Counted from the stretch's first letter, positions 17,831-27,794 are shown. The stretch is DNA of 64,000 nucleotides from Methylophilaceae bacterium (GCA_028823485.1 JAPKBG010000004.1:1-64000), one strand, 5' to 3'. The notes: a model not told the origin generated them from the sequence alone. Numbers and translations: made by a program.

Positions 17831-19181
17831 ATGCAACGACTCACATTCGCCAGTGTTGCTAACACAATCCGTCATATATTCAGTCTTTCAGATGATAAAT
17901 CGAAAGCCGATGCGATTGATACGGAAATTCGCTCCAACGTCAGTTTGCGCGGTACTAACTTATGGGTGTTGATATTTGCGATTTTGATTGCTTCGGTCGG
18001 TTTAAATGTGAACTCGACTGCAGTGGTGATTGGTGCAATGTTGATTTCACCATTGATGGGTCCAATTATGGGCATCGGTTACAGCATTGGTGTTTATGAT
18101 TTTCCATTAATACGTAAGTCGGTGATGAGTTTGCTATTGGCGACTGTAATCGCTTTCTTAGCATCTACTTTGTATTTCTTGATTAGCCCATTATTAGAGG
18201 CGCACTCTGAATTGCTGGCAAGGACATCACTAACTATATGGTATGTATTGATCGCTTTTTTTGGCGGATTGGCAGGCATTATTGCGGCAACCAGAAAAAT
18301 TAAAACCAATGTGATTCCTGGTGTAGCGATTTCGACAGCATTAATGCCGCCGCTTTGTACGGCTGGTTACGGCCTTGCGAATGGGCAGTGGCATTTCTTT
18401 TTCGGGGCCTTTTACCTTTACATTATTAACTCTGTATTTATTGCTTTTGCAGCGTTTATTATTATTTCTGCAATGAAGTTGCCGCATCGCAATTATGTGG
18501 ATGCAAAAAACAGAAAGTCGTGTCAAAAAATACTTGTCTTTTCTGGTCTTTGTAACCGTCGTTCCCAGTTTATATTTGGCTTACAACTTAGTAAAAGAAG
18601 AGGTCTTTGCGCAACAAGCTAAATCATTTGTGATTAAAGAGTTTAAATTTGATGAAACGTACTATACCAATTTAGAGATTGATCCTAAATCTAAAAAAAT
18701 TGAGTTGTCGTTAATTGGTAAGTCTATTTCAAAAAGCACGTTAGAAGCCATATAAAATAAGTTAATCAAAAACGCTTTGGAAGCGACGTCATTAGTTGTT
18801 CATCAGGCGGGTGAGCGAAAGATTGATACACTCTCCTTAAAAATGAGCATCATGGCTGATCTGTATAAGGAAAGTAAGATTGCCGTTGATTCGAGAGACA
18901 AACAAATTGCAAAATTAAATGAGCAGTTGCATTCATATAAAACGGCAGAGGAACTGATGGAAAGCGTGACGCCGGAGTTGCATGTCTTGTTCCCTGAAAT
19001 CAATAGCATCGTGATTGCTAATGGCATTAGCTCTACGTCTCGCTATGATGTCTACCATCAAAAAGCAACACTCCTAGTAGTCGATGCAAAAAAGAAGCTA
19101 TCCGCTCAGGATGCAGAGCGCTTAACCACCTGGCTGGAAGAGCGCTTAAAAACACAAAAGATTAAATTAATTTACGGGTGA
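17831..19181 (+). pseudogene. DUF389 (TIGR00341) membrane protein, frameshifted
   Basis: The N-terminal half (17831-18500) is a clear DUF389 membrane domain with SAVVIGAMLISPLMGPIMGIG-like sequence and PLLCTAGYGLA-like motif near residue 175. At 18505-18510 an A6 run throws the frame off; five As would restore VDAKTESRVKKYLSFLVF. The second part then reads on to a TAA at 18753 (AI-stop-NKLIKN) and resumes in the same frame to 19181. Two lesions in 1.35 kb suggest a pseudogene of a protein of about 450 residues. The homopolymer change alone could be a sequencing error; the stop is harder to dismiss. Confidence 0.85.
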
Positions 19182-19193
19182 TCTTCATCCTAA

Positions 19194-19232
19194 CAACGTT
19201 AAGTTGCACCAAGCTGGTGCGACTTAACGTTG
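19194..19232. repeat. Long perfect-arm hairpin after the DUF389 pseudogene
   Basis: About 18 bp of inverted repeat (CAACGTTAAGTTGCACCA against TGGTGCGACTTAACGTTG, one G-U pair) closes on a 3-base loop. No T run follows on either strand, so it is not a classical terminator; it may be a Rho-assisted stop or a mobile hairpin repeat. The rest of 19182-19438 shows nothing else clear. Confidence 0.6.
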
Positions 19233-19438
19233 GCTTATCTTAAATCATTCCGCGCTACAAGCTACTTTTTATAGTGCGAAAAAATACCCAACCCATTGTT
19301 TTTAATTGATATATAGCCAGTGATGATATTCGTTATCACGGCTAATTGACGGCATAATAATCAGCCAACGGCCTTGGCATGCTGATTGCTTAATCTACAG
19401 TGAAGACAATATCTTTCCTATATAGATTGGCTGTTAGT

Positions 19439-20368
19439 ATGATTCGATTATTATTTACACTCTTGTATTCAATTGTGATGCATTTAAGCATTGTAACTTC
19501 AGCGTGGGCGGTACCAACTGATGCATTGTTGGTGCAAGCAGCCCAGCATGTCGTTAAAGTGCATGTGGCATTAAAAAATGGCAATAACGGCACGGGTTCT
19601 GGTGTCGTGGTTGCAAAAAATCGCATTGTGACCAACTGCCATGTGGTTGCGAATGCTTCAAGTATTCATGTGACTGTTGAGGGTGTGCCTTACATCGGGA
19701 GTGCGATTACACCAGATTGGTATCACGACGTTTGTCTTGTGACAGTTAAAGATTTGGATGCGCCAATTGCAACAATCGGGGCAAGTGAAAGTCTAGAGTA
19801 TGAGCAAGCAGTATTTGCGATTGGTTACCCTAATGTCTCATCAACACCTGTACGTACGTTTGGCCATGTTAAAGGGTTATTCCCATTGGATGATAGTGTG
19901 ATTATTCGCTCCAGTAGCACGTTTAAACGAGGTGAAAGTGGCGGCGGCGTGTTTGATGATACAGGGCACTTGGTCGGGATCATTACCTTAAAAAGCCCGG
20001 GTAAGCAAACCTACTATTACAATATGCCAGTTGAATGGGTGCAAGCGCTACTAGACCAGCCTGAGCAAGCCATTACAACGCATGCTAAACCTGCATTCTG
20101 GGCAACTTCAGCAGATCAATGGCCGTATTTTATGCAAGTTGTGCAGCCATATTTAACGGATGATTTTACATCATTAATGGCGGTGGCGACTCAATGGGCG
20201 GCACAAGAGCCCAATAATGCGGAAGCATGGTTTTATCTGGCAGTAGCAGAGTACGTAGCCCACGATGCAACGAATGCTGAAAAGCACATGAGAAAAGTCA
20301 TCGCGCACAATGCGCAACATAGCCAAGCCATTTATTATCTAGGCTTAATCACGGCAGAGCACGGTTAA
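19439..20368 (+). CDS. Secreted trypsin-like serine protease with TPR tail
   Basis: An S1-family protease with a signal peptide (MIRLLFTLL...SAWA). The catalytic triad is visible: His in VTNCHVV, Asp in WYHDVCLV, Ser in RGESGGGVF. After the protease domain a C-terminal segment has TPR-like helices (NNAEAWFYLAVAEYV.. and a second repeat). No PDZ domain follows, unlike DegP. It is paralogous to the minus-strand gene at 28077-29012: both share SPGKQ.YYYN.P..W..ALL.QP and F..VVQP. The track opens at GTG 19400; ATG 19439 gives a cleaner signal peptide. Substrate unknown. Confidence 0.82.
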   Translation: MIRLLFTLLYSIVMHLSIVTSAWAVPTDALLVQAAQHVVKVHVALKNGNNGTGSGVVVAKNRIVTNCHVVANASSIHVTVEGVPYIGSAITPDWYHDVCLVTVKDLDAPIATIGASESLEYEQAVFAIGYPNVSSTPVRTFGHVKGLFPLDDSVIIRSSSTFKRGESGGGVFDDTGHLVGIITLKSPGKQTYYYNMPVEWVQALLDQPEQAITTHAKPAFWATSADQWPYFMQVVQPYLTDDFTSLMAVATQWAAQEPNNAEAWFYLAVAEYVAHDATNAEKHMRKVIAHNAQHSQAIYYLGLITAEHG

Positions 20369-20459
20369 CTTTCAGTACGCGCTTCAGTTTGTTGGGTGTT
20401 CTGTAAAGTGATCAGGCCCAAAGGTAACTGACACTTAATTAAACCTAATGTTTGGTGTT

Positions 20460-21772
20460 TTACGAGTTGGTTCTGTGTGTTTTGACTAGGCGTTTTAATT
20501 CCGGCACACAAGTACCATATTTAGTGCCGCATTTAAGCTTCGCTTGTAGTGTTTGTAAGTCAGCACCTATTTCACACGTTTCAATAATTTCATTTTCAGA
20601 AACATCGTAACAGTTGCAAATGATCTTGCCTCTTGATTTTTGTCCATTCGGTGGTGTGCCTAGCGGAGCAAGGGCCCACTTATGTAAATCGTCACTAAAA
20701 TGAACTTCTAGCATGACTTGCTTAAGCTAATCTGCTGCCAAGGTTTCACCAATCAACCGCACAGCAGTCACTTGGCCATCTTCAACTAGAATGCGTTTGC
20801 TAACACTACGTTTAGCATCGTCATAGCTCAGCATCGGCGCACCTTCCACCATGTCAAGCAAGTCATCCAATTGTGCAATTGTGCAATTGTGCAATTACTT
20901 CTGTATTCGGCTGTTCAATATGTGATGCGCGCAGGACAACCACGCTCTGCTCTCTGCCGTATAAGCCGCAGATGGTATAGTCAAAGTGCTTAAGTAGTGC
21001 GCGAATTTGACTGATTAAGCTTAAGTCATGGCATGTGCTCATGACCGTCATTTGCCACGGCAGGTCGAGTTTCTCTACTCTAACTGCAGTATGTTTGAGC
21101 TCTGGCTGCTTGGAGGTTTTGTCTACATCTGCTGGCATTGGTGCATTCGCACCTAAACCATTCATAAATTGACGGCCCCAATGCATGGGTAAGAATGTTT
21201 GCGCAGTTTTGACTTCATCATATTTTTGAATACGAATATTCAATTCTCCACGCTTATTGCTGAGCTTAACAATGTCACCACCTTTGAGTTGGCGGCGTTG
21301 CATGTCATCCTCGTTCATGGAGAGCAGTGGCTCTTCTACATGGTCATATAGCTGCGCGATGGTGCCTGTATGTACGGCTCATGCCGTGCCATTGGTTGCG
21401 TAAGCGGCCAGTTAACAGGTGTAGCGGCTGCCTGACGTTAGTCACATCTGCTGTTGGTTGGTAAGTGGCATTGGTAAACTTGGCTTTGCCATTGCCTGTT
21501 TGGAATTCCCCATCTGTATACAAGCGCTTTTGGCCTTCTAAATGACCGTCTCTAAATGGCCATTGTTGTGGGCCTTTTTTTTCGGGCAGCTTGTAACTTA
21601 ATCCGGTAATATCTAAATCACGACCACGTGTGGCTTCGCGGTGCTCGTTGAAAATCCTTTCAGTGGTCGGATAATCAAATAGCGCTTTATCACGCGCTAG
21701 CTTTTTATGAATTTTTAACACTTTCAACCCCGCTATTGGAGTCTTTAAAGCTGGATTAATTAAATCAATGTA
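20460..21772 (-). pseudogene. nasA: Assimilatory nitrate reductase remnant (C-terminal half)
   Basis: Three consecutive ORFs give the C-terminal part of a NasA/NarB-type molybdopterin nitrate reductase. The first has FNEHREATRGRDLDITGLSY and LHLLTGRLRNQWHGMSRT, the second the molybdopterin-dinucleotide-binding segment, the third a BFD-like [2Fe-2S] domain with CNCYDVSE...CGTKYGTCVPEL. The N-terminal half is gone. Lesions are a 4-base tandem duplication (TGTATGTA at 21367), an 8-base unit repeated three times (20869-20896, +16 bases), and a TAG at the AAD-stop-LKQ junction, probably a lost Trp. nasT, also broken, lies just upstream. Confidence 0.88.
20869..20896. repeat. 8-bp tandem repeat (AATTGTGC, 3.5 copies)
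   Basis: AATTGTGC occurs three times plus AATT, inside the nasA remnant. Removing two units restores the expected reading frame IAQLDDLLD, so the expansion itself shifts the frame by 16 bases. Confidence 0.85.
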
Positions 21773-21776
21773 TTAA

Positions 21777-22353
21777 CTAAATCGTTAACATCTTAGCTGC
21801 ATTAGTCAGTTGGTTGGATAAATCAGCTAATTTCATATTGCGTTTCATGGCCATCGTGCGTAGCATTTTGTAAGCCTCATCTTCACCAAGGCCACGCTGC
21901 CGCATTAAAATACCTTTTGCACGTTCAACGACCTTACGTTCATCCAACTTCAGGTTCGCTTGCTGAAGCTCCTCGCGTAAGTGTTTTGTTTCTTCAAATT
22001 TTGCAATCGCTGCCTCTATCACTGGGGTTAACCTTTCACTCGGTGTTGTTCCAGCTATATAAGCACTCACCCCCGCGCTAGTGGCCGCTTTAACGACTTT
22101 TTTCGCTATCTTGTGAAAACATTACAACTGGTCTTGTTTTATTTTTAGTAATCATACAAACGTTATCAAGCACGTCGCGACTAGCCGACTCCGTATCAAT
22201 AATCACCACATCTGGCTCTAGCTCACAACATTTTGCTTGCAAGTGCACGTCATATTCGACATATGCAATCACATCAAATCCATTTTTGATTAGTGATTGC
22301 TTTAGTACTTTTACACACGACAAATTATTGTCAACAATCATCACTTTTAACAT
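21777..22353 (-). pseudogene. nasT: NasT-like ANTAR response regulator, frameshifted
   Basis: NasT is an RNA-binding antiterminator that turns on nitrate assimilation genes when nitrate is present. The receiver part (KVMIVDNNLSCVKVL, VVIIDTES, RPVVMFSQDSEK) and the ANTAR part (ERKVVERAKGILMRQRGLGEDEAYKMLRTMAM) are both clear but sit in different frames. The shift is at the T6 run on the plus strand (22098-22103): one A fewer on the coding strand gives DSEKVVKAATSAGVSAYIAG. A single homopolymer indel could be an assembly error, but its target gene nasA is badly decayed, so loss of function is plausible. Confidence 0.85.
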
Positions 22354-22567
22354 AAGGTGCACTTCAGTTACTATTAAACAGATATTGAGCAATTACTATG
22401 CCAATGGTTGGTATTATTTTGTAACTGTTTGAATATTAATTAAATATTGAGTATTTTTAAGTGTGGGGTTGATTGCTGTGCGGAAAGCTACCTGCACGAT
22501 TTGAGTGCGCATGCACCAATCACTATTGGCACACGTATTGTTTATAGAGATAATGGGAGTGATTAAA

Positions 22568-22588
22568 ATGGCATCAAGTTGATGCCAT
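22568..22588 (-). terminator. Hairpin at the end of the small 22.6-kb gene
   Basis: ATGGCATCA and TGATGCCAT pair with a 3-base loop, overlapping the stop codon region of the minus-strand small gene and followed on that strand by TTTT. The weak T run makes it a modest terminator, but it supports the small ORF being a real transcription unit. Confidence 0.5.
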
Positions 22589-22737
22589 CAATGGCGATTG
22601 ATGCTGACTTCCTCTGCATGGTAGTAGTGATCAGCATGCTGGGATGTCATTGTCTCTGTATTATGCTGCGCATCGGTTGGTTTGCTGTGTTCAGCAATCG
22701 GATTATTTTGCTCGTCTAACACTCGATAAACCATCAT
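22588..22737 (-). CDS. Small protein, YxVLDEQN family (49 aa)
   Basis: An ORF too short for the track. It starts MMVYRVLDEQNNPIAEHS and ends with ADHYYHAEEVSINRH. It matches the small gene at 15612-15764 at both ends (YxVLDEQNxP and DHYxxxEEV), with a variable middle. The internal paralogy, a terminator-like hairpin at its end and protein-like composition support it. Function unknown; acidic and histidine-rich near the end. Confidence 0.55.
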   Translation of the reverse strand: MMVYRVLDEQNNPIAEHSKPTDAQHNTETMTSQHADHYYHAEEVSINRH

Positions 22738-22882
22738 TATTGGCCCCTTAATAAACATGACGTGTATTCAGTATTGCACCTGACTTTAATAAATAATTAT
22801 GTAAATAGAGGGGTATTTTGACCTTATATTTAAACTTAAATAGAAGCATGGTAAAGCCTGAAGTAAAATACTGTCCATTAGC

Positions 22883-23803
22883 ATGAAACAACTATTACTT
22901 AACCCTACTAATGATGTTTTGATATTGCCCGCGCGTTCCGACCGGGTATTTACGTTGCGTGTTAATCGCAACATTGTCATTACCTTACTTGTATCAGTGC
23001 TGCTCCATTTGTCTTTAATATGGATTTTTGCACCTAAGTTGTTTTCTATGGGAGCACCAGTTGAAGATGCGCCGCCATTAGAAATCACACTGGGGCCACC
23101 ACAAAAAGAAGAGACTGCTCCAAGTGAAGCAGAGTTACTAAGCACCAAGGTGGCTGAGAAAACACCAAACAAGCCAAAGCGTAAGCTAGTCAAGGCGAGG
23201 CCACCCAAACAAAGAAAATCTCCTGTAGCCGTAGCAAAAAGCTCAACATTAACAGTGCCAAAAAAGGAGGAGCTTAATAAAGCCCAGCCACAACCCAAGC
23301 CGAAAGGAACGTCTGCTGAGCCTTTGCCAGGTGAGGATATGCAAGCTTATGTAAGAAGGCAGCAGCGCGCTAAACTGGCGAAGCAAGGGCTTTCTGAACA
23401 AGATGTGGAAGCAGTGATTGCCAGCAGTAACCCACAAAGTGAGGGTGACAAGCGCGATGCGAAAATTAAATCCAACCTGAATCTAGGTGACACCAATGGC
23501 ATTTTTGAGATTAGACTAAAAACTGCAAACAAAGCGCAATTTAGTTTCAAAGGCTGGAAGAGTAATATTAATACAGCACGTTTAGAAATTATTGATGTTT
23601 TTGCCGATGATGGCGAAGATATTAACCTGGCTATCGTTCGAAGCATGATCCGCATTATTCGCCGTGATTATGATGGCGACTTCAAATGGGAGTCACGTCG
23701 ACTTGGCAACGTGCTGACGCTCTCTGCCAGAGTGGAAGATACAGCTGGACTAGAATCCTTTTTAATGCAGGAGTTTTTTAGCACTGGTGGTCGTTTTCGC
23801 TAG
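22883..23803 (+). CDS. TonB-like membrane-anchored hypothetical protein
   Basis: A 306-residue protein with a short cytoplasmic N-terminus, one membrane helix (about residues 31-50, IVITLLVSVLLHLSLIWIF) and a proline/lysine-rich periplasmic linker (residues 60-150), the layout of TonB and TolA proteins. The C-terminal 110 residues (TARLEIIDVFADDGEDINLAIVRSMIRIIRR...) do not look like a TonB domain, and I do not recognise them. There is no ExbB/ExbD nearby. It is a single gene converging on the DUF1993 gene. Confidence 0.7.
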   Translation: MKQLLLNPTNDVLILPARSDRVFTLRVNRNIVITLLVSVLLHLSLIWIFAPKLFSMGAPVEDAPPLEITLGPPQKEETAPSEAELLSTKVAEKTPNKPKRKLVKARPPKQRKSPVAVAKSSTLTVPKKEELNKAQPQPKPKGTSAEPLPGEDMQAYVRRQQRAKLAKQGLSEQDVEAVIASSNPQSEGDKRDAKIKSNLNLGDTNGIFEIRLKTANKAQFSFKGWKSNINTARLEIIDVFADDGEDINLAIVRSMIRIIRRDYDGDFKWESRRLGNVLTLSARVEDTAGLESFLMQEFFSTGGRFR

Positions 23804-23839
23804 TGTAGAGCACCCTGTGTGAGTTTATTTTGGCGCCCT

Positions 23840-24343
23840 TTATCTAGGGCCTAAAAAATCACGTTTACCCAGCTCTACACCATTGTTACGTAACAAACTA
23901 TAAGTAGTAGTCACGTGAAAATACACGTTTGGTTGTACCCAGCGCAATAGATAGTCTAGTCCAACAAATTCTCTTCTTGAATCATGCACCATCATTTCAA
24001 TATGGCGTGTTTCTGCACCTTCTAATTGCACAGGCTTGATGCTATTTAAAAAGGCGACGGTTTTTAAAAGGCGCTCTTCAAGTGCTTCAAATGTGGTTTC
24101 ATCGTCTTCATACTTAGGTACTTCTAAACCAGCTAAACGTGCACCAGCACCTTTGCTCATATCCGTTGCAATTTGTACTTGTCTTCTGAGTGGGTACATG
24201 TCGGGTGACAATCGAGCATTTAACAATACGGACTGTTCGATGTTGCGCGCCTCTGTAAAGCGCCGACCTTTTTTGATGATATGTAAACAGTTGTTTAAGG
24301 CTAGGATGAGTGGTGATATGCTGATGTCATAGATGTTAACCAT
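23840..24343 (-). CDS. DUF1993 family protein
   Basis: A 167-residue protein of the DUF1993 family, a DinB-like four-helix bundle of unknown activity. Recognisable features are the opening ISPLILALNNCLHIIKKG, the LSPDMYPLRRQVQIATDMSKGAGARLAG segment and the C-terminal DYLLRWVQPNVYFHVTTTYSLLRNNGVELGKRDFLG. AGGAG lies seven bases before the ATG. It is followed by an MFS gene on the same strand but in the upstream direction, with about 75 bases between them. Confidence 0.85.
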   Translation of the reverse strand: MVNIYDISISPLILALNNCLHIIKKGRRFTEARNIEQSVLLNARLSPDMYPLRRQVQIATDMSKGAGARLAGLEVPKYEDDETTFEALEERLLKTVAFLNSIKPVQLEGAETRHIEMMVHDSRREFVGLDYLLRWVQPNVYFHVTTTYSLLRNNGVELGKRDFLGPR

Positions 24344-24417
24344 TTGGAGGCTCCTAAAAGATTGAGGCTTGTTTTAGTCAAATTTTCGTTGATGTAAAGA
24401 AAATGATTCTAGCTTAT

Positions 24418-25653
24418 TTAATGCAGCTGCTCCAATTCAAGTTCGCGTAGCTTTGGTGCTCTATTTGCAGTAATGCCCACTACACTTAAGGTCATGAGCC
24501 CACCAAATACGACTGAGGGAATCAAACCCATTAAGCGAGCCATCACGCCAGATTCAAATGCACCAATTTCATTGGATGAGCCAATGAATATACCGTTGAT
24601 AGCAGAGACTCGGCCGCGCATTTCATCTGGTGTTGCCAGTTGCATGATGGTTGATCTAAGGATAACGGAAACGCCATCAAATGCACCTGCGGCCATTAAA
24701 ATAATGGCAGAAAGCCAGAAAGAAGTACTTAACGCAAACGCGATAATACAAACACCAAAGCCAGCGACTGACGATAATAACCATCGGCCAGCATGCAAAT
24801 TAATCGGATGTCTAGTAATCCATAAGCCTGTCAAAATCGCGCCTAGTGCAGGCGTTGCACGCAGTATGCCCAGTCCTTCAGGCCCGACTTGGTAGACGTC
24901 TTGTACAAAAGCAGGGAGCAAGGCAATGGCACCACCAAAAAGCACGGCAAACATATCTAACATCTGCGCACTCAAGACGATTTGGTTGCTCCATACAAAG
25001 CGCAAGCCTTCGGCAATGCTTTTAAATACGGGCGCTCTTTCTTTTGCTGGCGGCTCTTTGATTGTTAGCCGTAAAATCGCGAAAGCAGCACCTGCACATA
25101 AGAGGCTAGCTAGAGCATAAGCGGCTGCTTTACTCGAAAAGCCAACTAAGAGACCGCCAATCGCGGGGCCAACAACGGAGCCGACTTGAAAGCAGGAGTT
25201 ACCAATGCTGGCACCACGCGCAAATGTCGCGCGTGGCACAATAATGGCGAATAAGGTGTTGTAGCTGGGAGAAATAAACGCGCGTGCAAATCCAGTCAGT
25301 GTGATAGCCGCATAAATCCAAAGTACTGTATTACCCACGACCATGCCCATGACGATCGCGGTGAGAGCCAAAGCACCAAGGCATAAAACACTAGAAGACA
25401 ATATGGCAAAAAATCGTCTTGAGCAATAGTGATCGACAGCGTGGCCCGCAAATAATGCACTAGAGAAATAGGGAATCACTTCAGCCAAGCCGATTAAACC
25501 CAGTGCAAGTGGGTCATGCGTTAATTCGTAGATATGCCAACCTGCCACTACCGCCATGATTTGGTAGGCCAATAGCATTTGGACACGAAAGGCCAATAGC
25601 TTGGAGAACGCAAATTGTTGACTAGTAAATAGCTGGTTAATGGATAGGTGCAT
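24418..25653 (-). CDS. MFS transporter (EntS-like exporter)
   Basis: A 411-residue major facilitator with about 12 membrane helices. The cytoplasmic loop AGHAVDHYCSRRF between helices 2 and 3 is the MFS signature equivalent, and LATPDEMRGRVSAI near residue 350 is typical of the MFS_3 group that includes EntS-like exporters. The substrate is not predictable. It stands alone, divergent from the deacetylase gene, with a 200-base intergenic region between them. Confidence 0.85.
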   Translation of the reverse strand: MHLSINQLFTSQQFAFSKLLAFRVQMLLAYQIMAVVAGWHIYELTHDPLALGLIGLAEVIPYFSSALFAGHAVDHYCSRRFFAILSSSVLCLGALALTAIVMGMVVGNTVLWIYAAITLTGFARAFISPSYNTLFAIIVPRATFARGASIGNSCFQVGSVVGPAIGGLLVGFSSKAAAYALASLLCAGAAFAILRLTIKEPPAKERAPVFKSIAEGLRFVWSNQIVLSAQMLDMFAVLFGGAIALLPAFVQDVYQVGPEGLGILRATPALGAILTGLWITRHPINLHAGRWLLSSVAGFGVCIIAFALSTSFWLSAIILMAAGAFDGVSVILRSTIMQLATPDEMRGRVSAINGIFIGSSNEIGAFESGVMARLMGLIPSVVFGGLMTLSVVGITANRAPKLRELELEQLH

Positions 25654-25851
25654 GCGCGCATTATAGGTTTAAATGGTACAAACTTAAACAACACTTAAAA
25701 CTGTCACTATTTATGTTTGTGTACAATAGGCATCGTTAGCACAGTGAATAAGGTAGTAAGTGTGTGAGAACACATGGATGAGCCGTCGTTGACCTAGTGT
25801 GACTCTGCCGATATAGATTAGGCGTGCTAACCCTTTTGGCCATTAAACTGG

Positions 25852-26793
25852 ATGATATTGCGATTTTTTAACTACAGTGTTGTTTTGGGATTAGTGGTAC
25901 TCATTGGCATCATTGGTTTAAAGCAAGATGAAAAACCTCAATCCATTGAGGTTTATGTGACCGTTGACTGGGAAGGTCGATCTTTAGATGATGAAGACAT
26001 TGAGGCTATGCAATCTTTTCGGCAGCAGTTTCCATACATTCCCATGTTACAGCTACTCAATCCAGCTTATTTTGTACGTAATCATGCTTACCCAGCACGG
26101 TTAGCGCAGACGGTTCAGTCGACCTTTCTCCCTATAGATACACAAGGTTTGCATGTGCATGCATGGAAGTCACTAACGGAATATTGCGGTGTGGCGTACC
26201 AATACAGTCATTCGTTTGCTGACATGGATGAAAACTGTCAAAAAGGTGATTGTGGTTATACCGTCAGCTTGGAGTTTGCTTATACAGAACAAGCATTAAC
26301 TAAACTTATTGCCTGCAGTAATCAAATTTTAATCGATAACGGATTTAACAAGTCGGTGCATTTTCGTGCGGGTGGTTGGCAGTTAGGCCCTAAATTGATT
26401 GCAGCATTGGAAGCGAATGATTTTACTTGGGACAGCTCTAGAATTGATGCTGACTTGCTCACAACTCGATGGCATGAAGACAGTGGTATGGTGACGATGC
26501 TGCGCCAGCTACACCCAAACAGCACACCGTTAGACCAGCCTTACTTGCTGGGGAAAAAGCTAATGGAAGTCCCCAATAATGCAGCATTGGCAGATTACAC
26601 TAGTACTAAGCAAATAGTGACCTTATTTAAAAGCTTGATTGCTGAAAAGAAACAAGTGATGGTGCTCGGTTTTCATCAAGAGACCGCAGCAGATTTTTTA
26701 GTCAATTTAGAAAAAGCCATTCCAGAAATGGAGGCCATTGCTGCGGCTGGAAATATTCGATTAGTATGGGTTGTCCAACGACAGCCGACTTAA
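25852..26793 (+). CDS. Polysaccharide deacetylase-like protein
   Basis: A 313-residue protein with an N-terminal membrane anchor or uncleaved signal (residues 5-23). Motifs resemble the NodB deacetylase fold: VTVDWEGRSL near residue 38, HVHAWKSL near 105, HFRAGGWQ near 170, and GFHQET near the end. The metal-binding HxxxH box is not obvious, so whether it is an active deacetylase is uncertain. It may act on cell-surface polysaccharide. It is followed 50 bases on by the TsaC/Sua5 gene. Confidence 0.65.
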   Translation: MILRFFNYSVVLGLVVLIGIIGLKQDEKPQSIEVYVTVDWEGRSLDDEDIEAMQSFRQQFPYIPMLQLLNPAYFVRNHAYPARLAQTVQSTFLPIDTQGLHVHAWKSLTEYCGVAYQYSHSFADMDENCQKGDCGYTVSLEFAYTEQALTKLIACSNQILIDNGFNKSVHFRAGGWQLGPKLIAALEANDFTWDSSRIDADLLTTRWHEDSGMVTMLRQLHPNSTPLDQPYLLGKKLMEVPNNAALADYTSTKQIVTLFKSLIAEKKQVMVLGFHQETAADFLVNLEKAIPEMEAIAAAGNIRLVWVVQRQPT

Positions 26794-26843
26794 TTTTTTG
26801 TAAAGCAGGTAAAATGTGATTTTATTTTTTAGTTGTTACGCCC

Positions 26844-27794
26844 ATGCAAGTTGATTTAGCGCAGGCCATTGCTTTAATTAAGCGTGGCGAAGTAGTGGCC
26901 ATCCCGACCGAGACGGTTTATGGGCTGGCTGCAGATGCACGTAATGAAGGTGCGCTGAAGCAAATCTTTGCCATTAAACAGCGGCCTACGAATAACCCAT
27001 TAATTGTCCATTTGGCGAGTAGTGAGCAGGTGTTGGATTGGGCGAAAGTCTTTCCACCATTGGCACAAAAGTTAGCCGCTGCTTTCTGGCCGGGGCCATT
27101 GACCATCGTATTGCCAGCAAAAGAGTCGGTTTCCAGTATTCTGCGAGCAGGCGAGCCGACGGTTGCTTTACGCGTACCGGCACACCAAATCGCACAACAA
27201 GTATTGCAACAAACAGGCCTGGGCTTGGCTGCACCATCTGCCAATAAATACACACAACTAAGCCCGACAACGGCGCAACATGTAGCTAATGGCCTAGGAA
27301 ATTCAGTGCCTGTATTAGATGGCGGAGCGTGCCAAGTGGGCATAGAGTCGACTATTGTTGCCATTGATGGGGACCAATGGCAATTGTTACGTTTGGGAAT
27401 GATCTCTGAAGCGCAGGTCGCTTCAGTGGTTGGCGTTCAGTCTAAACTACCAACTTTACAAGACGATAAACCTTTACCTAAAGCACCAGGCCAGCACTTG
27501 CTGCATTACTCACCGAAAACACCTGTGGAACTGTTTGCGTCGAGAGCGGCCTTATTGCAGGCGGCAGAAAATGCAGATTGTGCCGCTTTGTTATTAGGTG
27601 AAGGAAAGATCGCTAGCGGCAAGACGTTTAATTTGCCTAATGAGCCAGTTAGTTTTGCGGAACAGTTGTATGACACTTTGCACCAGATGGATGCGCTAGC
27701 AGTGGCTATATTGCTGATTGAGGCGCCACCCCGGCAGCCAGAGTGGTTGGCGATTCATGATCGATTAACGCGCGCATCACGTAAACTTAACTAA
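26844..27794 (+). CDS. Threonylcarbamoyl-AMP synthase (Sua5/YwlC type)
   Basis: This enzyme makes threonylcarbamoyl-AMP from threonine, bicarbonate and ATP for the t6A modification of ANN-decoding tRNAs. The YrdC-like domain reads AIPTETVYGLAADA, IKQRPTNNPLIVHL and LAAPSANKYTQLSPT. At 316 residues it carries the C-terminal Sua5 domain (PGQHLLHYSPKTPVELF), unlike the short TsaC form. The start ATG lies after a TTACGCCC stretch with no strong ribosome site. Neighbours look unrelated. Confidence 0.94.
   Translation: MQVDLAQAIALIKRGEVVAIPTETVYGLAADARNEGALKQIFAIKQRPTNNPLIVHLASSEQVLDWAKVFPPLAQKLAAAFWPGPLTIVLPAKESVSSILRAGEPTVALRVPAHQIAQQVLQQTGLGLAAPSANKYTQLSPTTAQHVANGLGNSVPVLDGGACQVGIESTIVAIDGDQWQLLRLGMISEAQVASVVGVQSKLPTLQDDKPLPKAPGQHLLHYSPKTPVELFASRAALLQAAENADCAALLLGEGKIASGKTFNLPNEPVSFAEQLYDTLHQMDALAVAILLIEAPPRQPEWLAIHDRLTRASRKLN

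Noticed and set aside
22786-23298. Minus-strand ORF of 170 aa opposite the TonB-like gene
   Set aside because: It is a shadow of the lysine/proline-rich linker on the plus strand and lacks any recognisable family.
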